23,763 bases of DNA from Psychrobacter sp. (lineage in GTDB: Bacteria; Pseudomonadota; Gammaproteobacteria; Pseudomonadales; Moraxellaceae). The notes beneath the pieces were generated by a model. It did no database searches, was not told the DNA's origin, and worked only from the letters and a program-made list of their open reading frames with translations. Of this stretch, positions 23,754 to 23,763 are shown one piece after another (the first letter of the stretch is position 1; every line of letters starts with the position of its first letter). The position numbers and the translations under genes are program-made. The stretch covers positions 1 to 23,763 of the forward strand of contig JARIAA010000119.1 of NCBI GenBank assembly GCA_029264635.1. The letters are read 5' to 3'.

Positions 23754-23763
23754 AGATAGCGGC

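Overview
The window reads as ordinary chromosomal DNA of a gammaproteobacterium of the family Moraxellaceae, most likely Psychrobacter. This is inferred from the moderately AT-rich sequence, the short Acinetobacter-like AccA lacking the longer N-terminus of the E. coli enzyme, and the block ispE - tRNA-Gln - prs - rplY - pth known from Pseudomonas and relatives. I see no prophage, insertion sequence, CRISPR array or toxin-antitoxin cassette. Almost every gene is housekeeping.

Layout, left to right. 1-1101 is the 3' end of a molybdopterin oxidoreductase gene, closed by a hairpin terminator shared with the convergent ygfZ-dadA pair (minus strand). A 313-base divergent spacer leads to a PhnA/YjdM zinc-ribbon protein and hemL (tetrapyrrole synthesis), with a strong terminator. 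Next come a FadD-like acyl-CoA ligase behind a perfect palindrome and a convergent DUF962 (Mpo1-like) membrane protein. An AT-rich 438-base spacer precedes ppx (polyphosphate breakdown), accA (fatty-acid synthesis) and tilS (tRNA-Ile lysidine synthesis), facing a GNAT acetyltransferase. proC-yggT follow, with a strong terminator, then a minus-strand thiD. Two tRNA genes, Ser(GCT) and Arg(ACG), each have a strong promoter. They are followed by an RDD-family membrane protein and a convergent sodium/calcium exchanger. The right third is all minus strand: ispE, two identical tRNA-Gln(TTG) genes, prs, rplY, pth and panD.

How the genes work together. The right-hand block couples isoprenoid precursor synthesis (ispE), glutamine tRNA supply, PRPP synthesis (prs), ribosomal protein L25 (rplY), recycling of peptidyl-tRNA (pth) and beta-alanine/pantothenate synthesis (panD). 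accA, the acyl-CoA ligase and possibly the DUF962 protein touch fatty-acid metabolism. hemL, thiD, panD and ygfZ serve cofactors.

The least explained structure is the 432-base stretch between prs and rplY. On the minus strand it contains a TATAAT promoter with a GC-rich discriminator, then two interleaved perfect inverted repeats that could form a pseudoknot or alternative folds, and finally a rho-independent terminator ending about 40 bases before the rplY start codon. This looks like a transcription-attenuation leader for L25. A separate, near-perfect 14-bp hairpin lies behind prs. I found no clearly novel multi-gene system.
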